A DNA stretch of 64,000 nt. It comes from UBA5072 sp041737175. Lineage in GTDB: Bacteria > Bacteroidota > Bacteroidia > Bacteroidales > UBA10428. The notes below the pieces were generated by a model that was not told where the DNA came from, did not search any database, and saw nothing but the letters and a program-made list of their open reading frames with translations. This document shows positions 1 to 9,821 of the stretch, in pieces; positions within the stretch are counted from its first letter, which is position 1; every line of letters begins with the position of its first letter. Position numbers and translations under genes: made by a program. The stretch is taken from contig JBGSSF010000025.1 in assembly GCA_041737175.1 (NCBI GenBank), positions 62,001-126,000 on the forward strand, read 5' to 3'.

Positions 1-3000
1 ACAGAAGCTTGCTGCACCAGTGATGTTTGCACTGAAAGTGCCAATTGGTCCGATGATGTTGCTCCATACTGAATCACCCGGAGTTGAACCGGCCAATGCC
101 GCAGGATTTACCCTGTACCAGATATACATGCCCGCATCCAGGCTTCTCAGACGATAGGTGGATTCAGACCCGATTAAGGTACCCGGACTGCCGGGAGAAG
201 GATTTACAACGTTAGTGCGATACCAGCGGTAAACAGTATGGCCATTGTCCTGCAGATTCGCTTCTGTATCGGAATATGTAAAACTTGCACTAATGGTCGC
301 ACCGGGTGTTGTGCTTGGCGCATTGATCTGAACATTGCTGGCAACAGGTGAGTTATTGATATATTTAAAAGCACTCCTGACCGGCACTCCTGCCAGGCCA
401 TATTGGTCAACGGGTGTCACTTCAAAACAAATATACCTGGCGCCATCCGCTTTTACCGGCCGGTACGTGCTACCGGTAGCACCGGTAATGACAACCAAAT
501 CCGTCCCTGATGAATTTGCAGCCCTGTACCACCTGTATTGGTGTATGCCTGGTAAATCACCGTCGGGATCAGTAAAGGTGAAAGATCCGGCATTGGTGAT
601 TCCAATTCGCTGATCCAAAGGAGAAATTGAAACATTGGTCGCGACCGGTGCGTCGTTGACACCGGTTACAGTGAACCGGGCCTGATCACTTGCTGAGGCA
701 TTGAGAGGATCCCGGGCTGCGAAGGTGATGGCTTCTGAACCATTCCAATCAACAGAAGGCGTTGTAATGGTAGCCACACGATTAGTGCTTATATTTACAA
801 TAAGCTGGGTATTGCCTGTGGCAGTCCAGGTAATCTGGTTATCAGCATGATCTGGGTCTGTCACGAAATTGTCGAGACTGATCGGGTTGAATGTTCCGCC
901 TTCCGTGATAGTCTGATTGCCAATATCCGAAACCACCGGAGGATCATTTACACTTGTAACTGTAAATACAGCTGCATCGCCGTCCGAGGCACCCAGTGGA
1001 TCTGTGGCAGTAAATGTCACAGTCTCTGATCCATACCAGTCTGCATTGGGAACTGTGATAGTAGCCACATGGCCAGGATTTATCAAAACAGTAAGATTTG
1101 TATTGCCGGAAACCGTCAGTGTAAGCTGATTATCAGGGTGATCCGGATCAGATACATATTCATCGAGGTTAATAGTCGCAAAGGTTGAGCCTTCATTGAT
1201 GATCTGGTCGGGAATACCGGTTAACACTGGAGAATCATTGACGAATGTGACGGTAAAAGACGCAGGATCACTGTCAGTGGCACCCAAAGGATCGGTTGCC
1301 GTAAACGATATGGTTTCACTTCCGAACCATTCAACAGAGGGAGTAACAATGGTGGCAATGCGGTTTGCGCTGATGGAAACCGAAAGCTGTGCGTTGCCCG
1401 AATAGCTCCAGATGATCTGATTATCCCTGTGATCCGGGTCACTGACGTAGTTGTCGAGACTGATCGTAGCAAAATTACCGCCTTCGGCGATTGTCTGGTT
1501 TGGTATATTGTCAACAACCGGCGGGTCATTGGTACTGGTAACTGTAAATATAGCCTGGTCGTTGTCGGATAATGACCCGGGATCTGTTGCGGTAAATGTA
1601 ATGGTTTCACTCCCGTTCCAGGTATTGGAGGGTGTTGTGATAGTTGCCACACGACCGGCACTGATGGTCACATTAAGTTGCGTATTGCCGGCTGCTGTCC
1701 AGGTAATTTGAGTATCCGTGTTGTCCGGATCTGAAACATAATTATCAAGGGTGATCGTGACAAAGCTAGTCCCTTCTGCAATGGTCTGGTTGGGTATATC
1801 GGTTACAACAGGAACATCATTAACTGCGGTAACAGTGAAAGTGGCGGCATCATCATCCCAGAGAGCCCCCGGGTCGGTAGCCCGGAAAGTGATGGTTTCC
1901 GAGCCATTCCAGTTGTTATTCGGGATGGTAATGGTTGCCACCCGGTTGACAATGGAGACCGTGAGCTGTGTATTGCCGGTTGCCGACCAGGTCATTTGAG
2001 CATCCGTATTGTCCGGATCCGAAACAAAATTATCCAGGGCAATGGTAGTAAACGAAGCCCCTTCTGCAATGGTCTGGTTGGGTATATCGGTAACAACAGG
2101 TGCATCATTAACTGAACTAACAGTAAAAGTGGCTGCATCATCATCCCAGAGGGCACCCGGGCCGGTGGCGCGGAAGGTTATGGTTTCCAAGCCGTTCCAG
2201 TTTTCATTCGGAGTGGAAATGGTTGCCACCCTGCTGACGATCGATACTGTGAGCTGCGTATTACCGGTATAGGTCCAGGTTAACTCTGAATCAGCATTGT
2301 CGGGATCTGCGACAAAATTATCGAGGCTGATGGTTGTAAATGAAGCTCCTTCTGCAATCGTTTGGTTCGGTATATCGGACACAACCGGGGGATCGTTGAC
2401 CGGGATGACCGTAACGGAGGCACTGAAAACATTACTGTTACCTCCGTCGGGATCGCTGACGGAGACAGGCACTGTGAGCGGGCCGTTATAGTTCGAAATA
2501 GGTGTGATTGTATTTCCCGAGCGGGTGTAATTGGTGCCATCCTGGACGGTGAGGGTAAACGGACCTGCCGGATCGTCGGTATCGGTAATGGTGAAGTTGG
2601 CGACAACCAGCGAAAGTGATAAATCCTCATTCACGGAGAGAGAAACCTGACCGGTTATCACCGGAGGATCATTCACTTCAGTTACAGAAATAGTGAGGTT
2701 GTATGTATTACTGTTGACATCACCATCATTAACATAAACCGGTACGGAGAGGTCGCCATTAAAACCTAGGGCAGGAGTAATAGTAGCTCCGGAAACCGTA
2801 TAATTTGCACCGCTTTGCACGGTAAGCTCCATATCAGTCGGGATATCATCGGGATCGGTGATCAACAAATTAGCCACCATGATGGCAAGGGATTGATTCT
2901 CCTGAACCGACAGCGGATTTTGTCCGTTAATCACCGGGGGATCGTTGACCTGAACGACAGTAACGGAGGCACTGAAAACATTGCTGACAGCACCGCTATT

Positions 3001-4287
3001 ATCAGTAACTGTAACGGGGACCGTCAGTGGGCCACTGTAATTCGGCGATGGAGATATTGTATTGCCTGCATGGGTATAATTGGTACCATCTTGCACAATG
3101 AGCGTAAAAGGTCCTGCATCTTCTTCGGCCGCAATGGTAAAATTATCAACTGTAAGAAGCAAGGACTGGTCCTCGTCAACAGTGAGCGGAACCTGGCCGG
3201 TTATCACGGGAGGTTCATTAATATTGCTTACAATAACGGTGAGATTGAAAGTATTGCTGTTGATGTCACCATCATTTACATAAACCGGAACAGTAAGCTC
3301 ACCGCTGAAACCGTTATCGGGAGAAATGGTCGTGCCTGCAACCGTATAATCGGTTCCGCTTTGTACAGTGAGGATCATATCAGCCGTAACATCATCAGGG
3401 TCAGTGATCAGGAGGTTAGAAATTGTCAATGAGAGTGAATGGTTCTTATTTACCGTTAATGGTACCTGACCTGTGATGACCGGGGCATCGTTTACAGCGG
3501 TGATCGTAAAAGTGGCATTGTCGGATCCTGAAAGCGGAGTTTCCGGATCATCATCGGTAGCTGTGAAAGTTATTGTTTCGTTGCCATTCCATTCCGGATC
3601 AAGAACAGAGATAGTTGCTATCCTATCAACAATTGAAATCAAATGATAAGAAGGTGTTGAGTAAATCCAGGTAATATCGGCATCTTCGGTTTCAGTGTCC
3701 CTTACATATCCATCGAGATGGATGGTATCAGCGGGAGAATCTTCAGGACTATTCCTGTCCGGAATATCGGATACCACCGGGGCCGTATTATCGGTAATAA
3801 CACCTGTACCTGTTAACGCAACCAAACTGGGATTTTCATCGGGATCATCGCTAATGATGTTTAGGGTAACCTGAAATTCGCCTACTTCAGTTGGTTTGAA
3901 GCGCACCACAATATGGATAGTGTCAAGCGGCGGAACAATTACAGGATCTTCACCGCTTTGTATGCTGAATTGATCGGGATCATTACCGGTGAGAGAAACG
4001 CCTGTAATAATGAGGTCAATGGACCCGGAGTTGGAGATCACGATGGTAATATCAGAAGAGTCACTAACCTTAACATTTTTAAAATCGAATGGACTGGGTG
4101 ATTTGGTAATATTGGGAAGATCCTCACCGGCTTTTAAAAGTATCAGACTGTTGTCAGCTCCGGCAGGAAATTTACCAGCGATATTTAATTCATTCGCAAA
4201 ACTATCTCCACCAATTGACAATAGTATGGAAAACAATACTACATGAAAACAAAGCCATTTCTTTTTTTCAAAGAGATGATTTTTCAT
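1..4287 (-). CDS. Giant secreted protein with tandem Ig/cadherin-like repeats (partial, runs off left edge)
   Basis: Starting at the ATG at 4287, the frame stays open for all 1429 codons to base 1, so the C-terminus lies outside the window. Residues 1 to about 30 form a signal peptide with a hydrophobic core and a probable cut after SFA. About residues 60-165 resemble an ASH/HYDIN-type beta-sandwich (choice-of-anchor D), with motifs such as NSGSIDL and VRFKPTEVGEF. Then come about eleven repeats of 90-97 residues: one type A (around 3790-3490), four type B (PPVITGQVPLTV... NYTVSG, 3490-2395) and six type A (NDPPVVTDIPNQTIAEG... WNGSETITFTATDP, 2395-650). At least two more Ig-like domains follow to the edge. 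Acidic DPDD/DPDN motifs suggest calcium binding. It is probably a surface or secreted adhesin or matrix protein; a T9SS sorting domain would be expected at the unseen end. No enzyme domain is visible. Confidence 0.88.
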   Translation of the reverse strand, partial: MKNHLFEKKKWLCFHVVLFSILLSIGGDSFANELNIAGKFPAGADNSLILLKAGEDLPNITKSPSPFDFKNVKVSDSSDITIVISNSGSIDLIITGVSLTGNDPDQFSIQSGEDPVIVPPLDTIHIVVRFKPTEVGEFQVTLNIISDDPDENPSLVALTGTGVITDNTAPVVSDIPDRNSPEDSPADTIHLDGYVRDTETEDADITWIYSTPSYHLISIVDRIATISVLDPEWNGNETITFTATDDDPETPLSGSDNATFTITAVNDAPVITGQVPLTVNKNHSLSLTISNLLITDPDDVTADMILTVQSGTDYTVAGTTISPDNGFSGELTVPVYVNDGDINSNTFNLTVIVSNINEPPVITGQVPLTVDEDQSLLLTVDNFTIAAEEDAGPFTLIVQDGTNYTHAGNTISPSPNYSGPLTVPVTVTDNSGAVSNVFSASVTVVQVNDPPVINGQNPLSVQENQSLAIMVANLLITDPDDIPTDMELTVQSGANYTVSGATITPALGFNGDLSVPVYVNDGDVNSNTYNLTISVTEVNDPPVITGQVSLSVNEDLSLSLVVANFTITDTDDPAGPFTLTVQDGTNYTRSGNTITPISNYNGPLTVPVSVSDPDGGNSNVFSASVTVIPVNDPPVVSDIPNQTIAEGASFTTISLDNFVADPDNADSELTWTYTGNTQLTVSIVSRVATISTPNENWNGLETITFRATGPGALWDDDAATFTVSSVNDAPVVTDIPNQTIAEGASFTTIALDNFVSDPDNTDAQMTWSATGNTQLTVSIVNRVATITIPNNNWNGSETITFRATDPGALWDDDAATFTVTAVNDVPVVTDIPNQTIAEGTSFVTITLDNYVSDPDNTDTQITWTAAGNTQLNVTISAGRVATITTPSNTWNGSETITFTATDPGSLSDNDQAIFTVTSTNDPPVVDNIPNQTIAEGGNFATISLDNYVSDPDHRDNQIIWSYSGNAQLSVSISANRIATIVTPSVEWFGSETISFTATDPLGATDSDPASFTVTFVNDSPVLTGIPDQIINEGSTFATINLDEYVSDPDHPDNQLTLTVSGNTNLTVLINPGHVATITVPNADWYGSETVTFTATDPLGASDGDAAVFTVTSVNDPPVVSDIGNQTITEGGTFNPISLDNFVTDPDHADNQITWTATGNTQLIVNISTNRVATITTPSVDWNGSEAITFAARDPLNASASDQARFTVTGVNDAPVATNVSISPLDQRIGITNAGSFTFTDPDGDLPGIHQYRWYRAANSSGTDLVVITGATGSTYRPVKADGARYICFEVTPVDQYGLAGVPVRSAFKYINNSPVASNVQINAPSTTPGATISASFTYSDTEANLQDNGHTVYRWYRTNVVNPSPGSPGTLIGSESTYRLRSLDAGMYIWYRVNPAALAGSTPGDSVWSNIIGPIGTFSANITGAASFC
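942..2395 (-). repeat. Six tandem 96-97 codon repeats inside the giant gene
   Basis: The codons for the NDxPV boundary recur near 2390, 2099, 1811, 1520, 1229 and 939, a period of 288-291 bases. Adjacent units are close at the DNA level. For example the stretch at 1771-1802 recurs at 2059-2090 exactly 288 bases away, and the following 60-70 bases of these two units differ at only a few positions. Such similarity implies recent unit duplication or homogenisation, and this is a place where assembly or copy number may vary between strains. Confidence 0.85.
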
Positions 4288-4362
4288 GTTAGGGCGGTTT
4301 AAATTTCAGGGGTAGAAATTTACACTAAATCTATGTTAAAATGTATATCAGAAGCAATTTTT

Positions 4363-6816
4363 TTATTCTGCTCTGATTTCCACCACTCCCCCTTCCAGTC
4401 CCTCACTCTCAGTCTTTAGGGTAATTGTTCCGGGATCGGCAGAAGGTCTGACAATTGCCTGGGCTCTGCCGCGGAACGTTGTAATCACCGGCTGGCCGAA
4501 ACTTTTCATATCAAAAGGACAGGCATTCCCGCTGCCGACGATTTCACCGTTTCCGGATAGAGTTAATTTCACCTGCCTGGCGGCATCAGTTACCAGCTGC
4601 CCGAATTCATCCACAATTTCAATGTTGATGTAGGAAAGGTCATTGCGGTCAGCCCTGATTGGATTCCGGTCGGCCGTAAGCCTTATGCCTGCAGGTGAGC
4701 CGGTTGTTTTAAGCACCTTTACGGCAAGGATATTTTCCTTCTCATAGGCAGTGACCTTCAATTCACCCGGTTCATAGGGCACGTCAAAGGTTGCTGTCAG
4801 TTTTGTGGCCTCGGATACTTCTTTTTCCCCGATCACCCTGTTGTTCAGTTCAAGCCGTACCCTGGAGCCTTTGGTATACATCGAAACCCGCAAAGGTTTA
4901 TCCTCATTGCCCTGCCAGTTCCAGGAGGGCCATTCATCATACCAGCCCCAGTAGCTGATCTTCTCCGTTTTTCCGGCGGGAACAGGGGCATGCACGTTGA
5001 TTTCGAGCTGGCTGTTTCCCCATATCACATCACGATAAAGCATCTGGGGCTTTTTAATCCCTGTAATGTCAATATCGCCACACCAGGCATTGAACCAGGG
5101 CCATGTCATGGCGAAAACATCTTTCTGATCCCCGGTCAGATATTGTGTATGGCCGATCCCCGTCTCGCCCAGGTAATCCATACCTGTCCACACAAAATCA
5201 CCTATTACCCAGGGATGCTTTTCCACCTGCTGCCAGTTTCCGAAAGCATCCATGGGCACTGATTCTGTTCCCATCATGATCCTTTCAGGAAAACTCCCGT
5301 GATCCGATTCATAGCGTTGAAATTGATAATTATACCCGCCAACGGTCAGCAATTCAAATGCCGGGGCCGTGACTTCCCACTTCCTGCCGGGATTATCCCA
5401 GAATTCACAGATGGCATTGGTGAAGAATCGTGTCGTATCCAATTGCCTGATAAAGGATATCATGGACTTCGCAATCCGTATTCCGCTCGTGTCTGCCCTT
5501 TCATTGACTTCGTTTCCAATGCTCCAGAATACAATGCTCGGGTGGTTCCGGTCACGCATAATCGTGGCCTCCACATCTTTCTTCCACCATGATTTAAAAA
5601 AGCGGTGGTAATCCTGCGGGTTCTTGGGCCGCTCCCACATATCAAAGGTCTCATCGATCACCAGCATACCCAGGCGGTCGCAGGCATTGAGGAATGCTTC
5701 CGAGGGAGGATTGTGGCTGGTCCGGATGGCATTGAAACCATTGGCTTTCATGATCTCCACGCGGCGCTCTTCAGCCCTGTCAAAAGCAGCTGCGCCAAGC
5801 AATCCGTTATCATGATGCATACAGCCACCCTTAAGCTCAAGAGGCTCTCCATTCAGCAGAAATCCTTTTTCTGCGGATACATCAATTGTTCTGATACCAA
5901 AGGATTGTACAAACCGGTCAGTAATTTTACCCTTCACTTCGACGGTCACGTCCGCCTGGTAAAGGGCAGGGGAAGAAACCGACCAGAGCCGGGGATCATC
6001 AACTGTCACGATCTGTTTCAGCAATACCTCACCCGACGCTGCCATGGTTACTGTATCTTCTGTTGTTGCGGAAACCATGCCATCAGGCGCTTTAATTTGC
6101 GTAATAATTCTGGCTGAAATATCTTCCTTGCTGTCATTCAAGGCATTAATATCCAGGTTTACCCGGGCGGATTCACCAGGGTCTACGGCGGTGGTTACCC
6201 GGACTCCCCACACTGCAATGTGCACAGGCTTCGTAAGCGTGAGATGAACATTCCTGTAAATGCCCGATCCGCTGTACCACCGGCTGTTACGTCCGGTGTT
6301 GAGGACTTTTACGGCTATGATATTGTCCTCTCCTGTTTCATTCAGCAACGGGGAGATATCAAACCAGAATGGGGTGTAGCCATATACATGATTGCCTGCA
6401 GGTTTACCATTCACCCACACCTCCGCCTCCATGTAAACACCATCGAACCGCAGGATAGCGGTTTTACCTGCATCGCTCTTTGGAAGAATGAAATGTTTGC
6501 GGTACCAGCCGGTGCCTCCCAGAACATATCCCGTGGAGGTGGCGCCGGGACTCTTTTTTGAAAAAGGACCGATCTGTTCCAGGCCATCATCACCAGGCAG
6601 GTCTGTTATGCTCCAATCGTGCGGAAGATCAACATTCAGCCACTGTGAATCATCATATCCCGGCTGTTCTGCGCCAACCAGACTGTCACGCGCAAATTTC
6701 CAGCCATTATTGAATAACCGGTCACGCTCAGCCAGGTTCACCTGCTGGGATGTCCGGCAACCTGCCAGGATAATCATACATACCGGAACAAGGTAAATCA
6801 CAAAAGTTTTTTTCAT
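4363..6816 (-). CDS. Glycoside hydrolase family 2 lipoprotein (beta-galactosidase-like)
   Basis: The protein has 817 residues and a lipoprotein signal (lipobox LAGC, Cys20), so it should be anchored in an envelope membrane and exposed to the periplasm or surface. Domain order is typical for GH2: jelly-roll sugar-binding domain (about 35-195, with GTGWYRK and NSRWYSGSGIYRNV), immunoglobulin-like domain (200-305), TIM barrel (310-600), then C-terminal beta domains (DUF4982-like and Ig-like, to 817). The acid/base is probably Glu436 in SIGNEV and the nucleophile Glu518 in GTES. It should release a terminal sugar such as beta-galactose from glycans; the exact substrate cannot be read from sequence. 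It lies 31 bases after the plug gene and 75 bases before the giant repeat gene, all on one strand. A paralogue lies at 49240-51675. Confidence 0.9.
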   Translation of the reverse strand: MKKTFVIYLVPVCMIILAGCRTSQQVNLAERDRLFNNGWKFARDSLVGAEQPGYDDSQWLNVDLPHDWSITDLPGDDGLEQIGPFSKKSPGATSTGYVLGGTGWYRKHFILPKSDAGKTAILRFDGVYMEAEVWVNGKPAGNHVYGYTPFWFDISPLLNETGEDNIIAVKVLNTGRNSRWYSGSGIYRNVHLTLTKPVHIAVWGVRVTTAVDPGESARVNLDINALNDSKEDISARIITQIKAPDGMVSATTEDTVTMAASGEVLLKQIVTVDDPRLWSVSSPALYQADVTVEVKGKITDRFVQSFGIRTIDVSAEKGFLLNGEPLELKGGCMHHDNGLLGAAAFDRAEERRVEIMKANGFNAIRTSHNPPSEAFLNACDRLGMLVIDETFDMWERPKNPQDYHRFFKSWWKKDVEATIMRDRNHPSIVFWSIGNEVNERADTSGIRIAKSMISFIRQLDTTRFFTNAICEFWDNPGRKWEVTAPAFELLTVGGYNYQFQRYESDHGSFPERIMMGTESVPMDAFGNWQQVEKHPWVIGDFVWTGMDYLGETGIGHTQYLTGDQKDVFAMTWPWFNAWCGDIDITGIKKPQMLYRDVIWGNSQLEINVHAPVPAGKTEKISYWGWYDEWPSWNWQGNEDKPLRVSMYTKGSRVRLELNNRVIGEKEVSEATKLTATFDVPYEPGELKVTAYEKENILAVKVLKTTGSPAGIRLTADRNPIRADRNDLSYINIEIVDEFGQLVTDAARQVKLTLSGNGEIVGSGNACPFDMKSFGQPVITTFRGRAQAIVRPSADPGTITLKTESEGLEGGVVEIRAE

Positions 6817-6847
6817 CTTATATCCAGATTAAGTTCTAATTGTCGTA

Positions 6848-8131
6848 TTATTTCATCGGGTAATAACTCAACAGCCTGTCATACCTGCTGTGCCTGTCGT
6901 GAAAATACACCATAACTGCATATTCATTGGCTGTTTCATAATGGTTTCCTTCAAAGATACCGGGATCCAGCGCTCCTGTCCGATCCTCCAAAGCATAACA
7001 GTAATCATACATTCCCTGCTTTAACAGAAGAACTGCTTCGAAGCATCCTTTTGCCGGATTAAACTTCATTTTATTCCGGTCCTGTGCAGTCCAGTCAGAG
7101 AAAGCTCCTGCGACATAAACATTCTCGCCTGAATAGAAAGCTGGTGGCGCAAAACTGAAATGGACAAATATATAATCAGCTTCTGTATGCCTGTCATCCG
7201 CCTTTTCCCGGTCGACATAGTAACCACCATTGAAATCGGTTTTGGAAAAGTAGGGTTTGCTCTCCCGGTCTTCATCTGTTTTCAGGATGACATGGTAATA
7301 AGGATTCCGGAAATCAATGGCAGCTATGTTTTCGGACTGGTATTTCATGCTTTTGATATCCATGCTCCGGAATTCATTTCCTCCTGAAAACAGGGCGTTG
7401 GGGTGATCAGTATATTCAAGCTGCCCGGGCTTTAAGAAGGATGGCTTTCCAGGTAATGCAGCAATGTCGTCGCGGTTATTTTGCACAATCACGACTGTAA
7501 TTTCATTCAATGGATCACGGATCTGTTTGTCGTCATAGGTGACGGTGAAATCCAGTTGCTGCCCTGTTTCGGTGTATTCGCCCGGCGGAGGCCGTTTGAT
7601 GCGGCCGGTCACCTGAACTGTTTTTTCGGTAACATAAAACCGGCGGGTGAACAGGATTTTATCCGGGTCCGCTTCCTCGTATACAACAAGGGCATAGTTA
7701 CCGCTCAAAACAGGCATACATTCCTCTTCGGGGAAAATTAAATGAAAGTGCGTGAAATCGCGGGTTGTATTGAATGAAGAAGTTGATTCCCTTATTACTC
7801 CCTGTCCAAATCCTGCGAGGTATTCCGCGGGTGACAGGTCCGACGGATGCCAGGCCGCGTCACAATGTAACAGGGTATAACTAAAACTTCGTTTGTCCGG
7901 GGAGAGATCATCGAATCGCAATTCAAGCTTTTGATCAGAGCCTGCTTCGATGACGGGTGATGCAAGTTCCCAGGTGGCGCTGCGAATAAGCACGGTTCGG
8001 ATATTCGTTTCAAAAACCCTGTTGTAAATGGTGTCTTGATAATATTTTTCGTTTGTTGTTAAACCAAAAACACCAACAGGTGTTAGTAGAATAACAATGT
8101 AGATTTGTATGAGCAGAGTAACTATTTTCAT
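6848..8131 (-). CDS. Type IX secretion system plug protein (DUF5103 family)
   Basis: This 427-residue protein has an N-terminal signal peptide (hydrophobic to about residue 23). Its body matches the DUF5103 family: features include LRFDDLSPDKRSFSYTLLHC, FPEEECMPVLSGNYALVVY and SGGNEFRSMD. The C-terminal part has an E-set-like motif VYVAGAFSDWT followed by QGMYDYCYAL, as in glycogen-binding-type Ig folds. In Flavobacterium the Plug protein of this family closes the periplasmic side of the SprA translocon of the type IX secretion system. The role here is inferred from the family. It is followed by the GH2 lipoprotein and the giant secreted repeat protein on the same strand, which fits a secretion-linked context, though the other T9SS components are not in the window. 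Confidence 0.82.
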   Translation of the reverse strand: MKIVTLLIQIYIVILLTPVGVFGLTTNEKYYQDTIYNRVFETNIRTVLIRSATWELASPVIEAGSDQKLELRFDDLSPDKRSFSYTLLHCDAAWHPSDLSPAEYLAGFGQGVIRESTSSFNTTRDFTHFHLIFPEEECMPVLSGNYALVVYEEADPDKILFTRRFYVTEKTVQVTGRIKRPPPGEYTETGQQLDFTVTYDDKQIRDPLNEITVVIVQNNRDDIAALPGKPSFLKPGQLEYTDHPNALFSGGNEFRSMDIKSMKYQSENIAAIDFRNPYYHVILKTDEDRESKPYFSKTDFNGGYYVDREKADDRHTEADYIFVHFSFAPPAFYSGENVYVAGAFSDWTAQDRNKMKFNPAKGCFEAVLLLKQGMYDYCYALEDRTGALDPGIFEGNHYETANEYAVMVYFHDRHSRYDRLLSYYPMK

Positions 8132-8253
8132 GGGATTGCAGACGCTTTAATCGCTAAAAATTAAAATTAGGAATAAAATTGGTAATTAATATTTGATGTG
8201 TATATTTATGTGGATATTTAGAGATATATAAAAAGTTCTGAATTCTTTTCACC

Positions 8254-9792
8254 ATGAAAAAGTATAATATTCTTCCCTGGACAGTTACGTTTGTCAGAAT
8301 CATTATTGGCTGGCACTTTTTTTATGAAGGTATCGTAAAATTGTTCAGCAGCACATGGACGGCAGCCCCTTATCTGTCGGGTTCACGCTGGATCTTTGGC
8401 GGACTTTTTCAGGCCATAGTAAATAATAATGTCCTGATGAGTATTACGGATACGCTGAACGTATTGGGATTGACATTCATCGGGCTTGCCCTGATACTGG
8501 GTGTTTATACACGACTGGCATCATTTTGCGGCGCATTGTTAATGCTCCTCTATTTTATTGCTTATCCGCCTTTTCTCGGCTTTATGCAGGGTATAGCGGC
8601 AGAAGGTTCTTACCTGTGGGTAAACAGAAATTTGATAGAGCTTTTAGTGTTATTGGCTTTGGGACTTACCCCCGATGGATATATGTACGGACTTGACAGA
8701 TTAATCAAAGCCTGGAAGGACTCGAAGATACATAAACCGGTTCCTGCCGCTGATGGTCCTAATGATACAGGTTTGGTCACCGCCGGAGTCAACCGACGGG
8801 ATGCGATCCGGGATCTTGTATCCATACCGGTTCTGGGCGCCTTTGCATATGCTCTTTACAGGAAGAAAAAGTTCAACAGCTGGGAAGAGAAGTTTCTGGC
8901 CCAGGGTGCTACAACCGATGCAACAACAGGGGCTACTCTGATGAGTTTTGAGTTCACCTCGCTGAAAAGCCTGAAGGCGCCTTGTCCCCGGGGAAAAATA
9001 GGGAATATTGACCTGAGCCGGCTTATAGCTGGCGGCAACCTGATTGGCGGCTGGGCGCATTCGCGGGACCTTCTGTATGTTTCAAAGCTTGTTAAAGCCT
9101 ATCATAATGATGACAAGGTAATTCAAACCCTGTCAATCGCAGAAAAATGCGGTATCAATGCTTTGCTCTGCAATCCTTCACTGGCGAGGATCATTCATAA
9201 ATACTGGAATGAAACGGATGGTAAGATCCACTTCATATCGGACTGCCAGTTGGGCCTCGATTTTATTGGAGGAGCAAAGATGTCCGTAGATCTCAAAGCA
9301 TCTGCTGCCTATTGCGGCGGTGAAATGACTGACAGATTTGCGGCTGCCGGCAAATTTGATGTTATCCGGCAGGGTCTCGACATTATCCGGGCTGCGGGCA
9401 TACCGGCAGGTATTGGCGCTCATAAAATTGAGGCCATTGAAGCCTGTGTTAAAGAGGGAATAGTACCTGATTTCTGGATGAAAACCATACACAGCTGGAA
9501 TTATTGGTCATCCATGGCCGGTGAACCGGGCAAGGAATGGATGGATAACCGGTTCGATTATAATCCCGACAGGACCATTGAGTTTATGAATACGCTCGGA
9601 CAACCCTGGATTGGATTTAAAGTGCTTGCTGCCGGGGCGATTAAACCTGAGGAGGGATTCAAATATGCATTTGAGAATGGCGCTGATTTTATCACGGTCG
9701 GCATGTATGATTTCCAGATTGTGGATGATGTAAATCTGGTGAATGATATACTACCTCAGGTGCAGAACAGAAAACGTCCCTGGTGCGGATAA
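8254..9792 (+). CDS. DoxX-family membrane domain fused to a TIM-barrel-like domain
   Basis: This 512-residue protein has two parts. Residues 1-160 are a DoxX/SURF4-type four-helix membrane domain (IIIGWHFFYEGIVKL, LGLTFIGLALILGVYTRLA, LIELLVLLALGLTPDGYMYGLDRL). Then comes VNRRDAIRDLVSIPVLG (Arg181-Arg182 before a hydrophobic stretch), which resembles a twin-arginine signal placed internally. Residues 240-512 look like a soluble TIM barrel distantly similar to aldo/keto reductases (GKIGNIDLSRLIAGGNL, GFKVLAAGAIKPEEGF). The substrate is unknown. It stands directly upstream of nqrA with 29 bases between its stop and the preferred nqrA start, so it may be co-transcribed with the Na+-NQR genes and act in redox metabolism at the membrane. 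The membrane half is a confident family call; the barrel half is less certain. Confidence 0.7.
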   Translation: MKKYNILPWTVTFVRIIIGWHFFYEGIVKLFSSTWTAAPYLSGSRWIFGGLFQAIVNNNVLMSITDTLNVLGLTFIGLALILGVYTRLASFCGALLMLLYFIAYPPFLGFMQGIAAEGSYLWVNRNLIELLVLLALGLTPDGYMYGLDRLIKAWKDSKIHKPVPAADGPNDTGLVTAGVNRRDAIRDLVSIPVLGAFAYALYRKKKFNSWEEKFLAQGATTDATTGATLMSFEFTSLKSLKAPCPRGKIGNIDLSRLIAGGNLIGGWAHSRDLLYVSKLVKAYHNDDKVIQTLSIAEKCGINALLCNPSLARIIHKYWNETDGKIHFISDCQLGLDFIGGAKMSVDLKASAAYCGGEMTDRFAAAGKFDVIRQGLDIIRAAGIPAGIGAHKIEAIEACVKEGIVPDFWMKTIHSWNYWSSMAGEPGKEWMDNRFDYNPDRTIEFMNTLGQPWIGFKVLAAGAIKPEEGFKYAFENGADFITVGMYDFQIVDDVNLVNDILPQVQNRKRPWCG

Positions 9793-9821
9793 TTATTGAC
9801 AGAATTTTTAAAGCCATACCA

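Noticed and set aside
1..4287. Several small plus- and minus-strand genes in the first 4.3 kb
   Set aside because: They are shadows in other frames of one uninterrupted minus-strand gene; their repeated peptides follow its repeat period.
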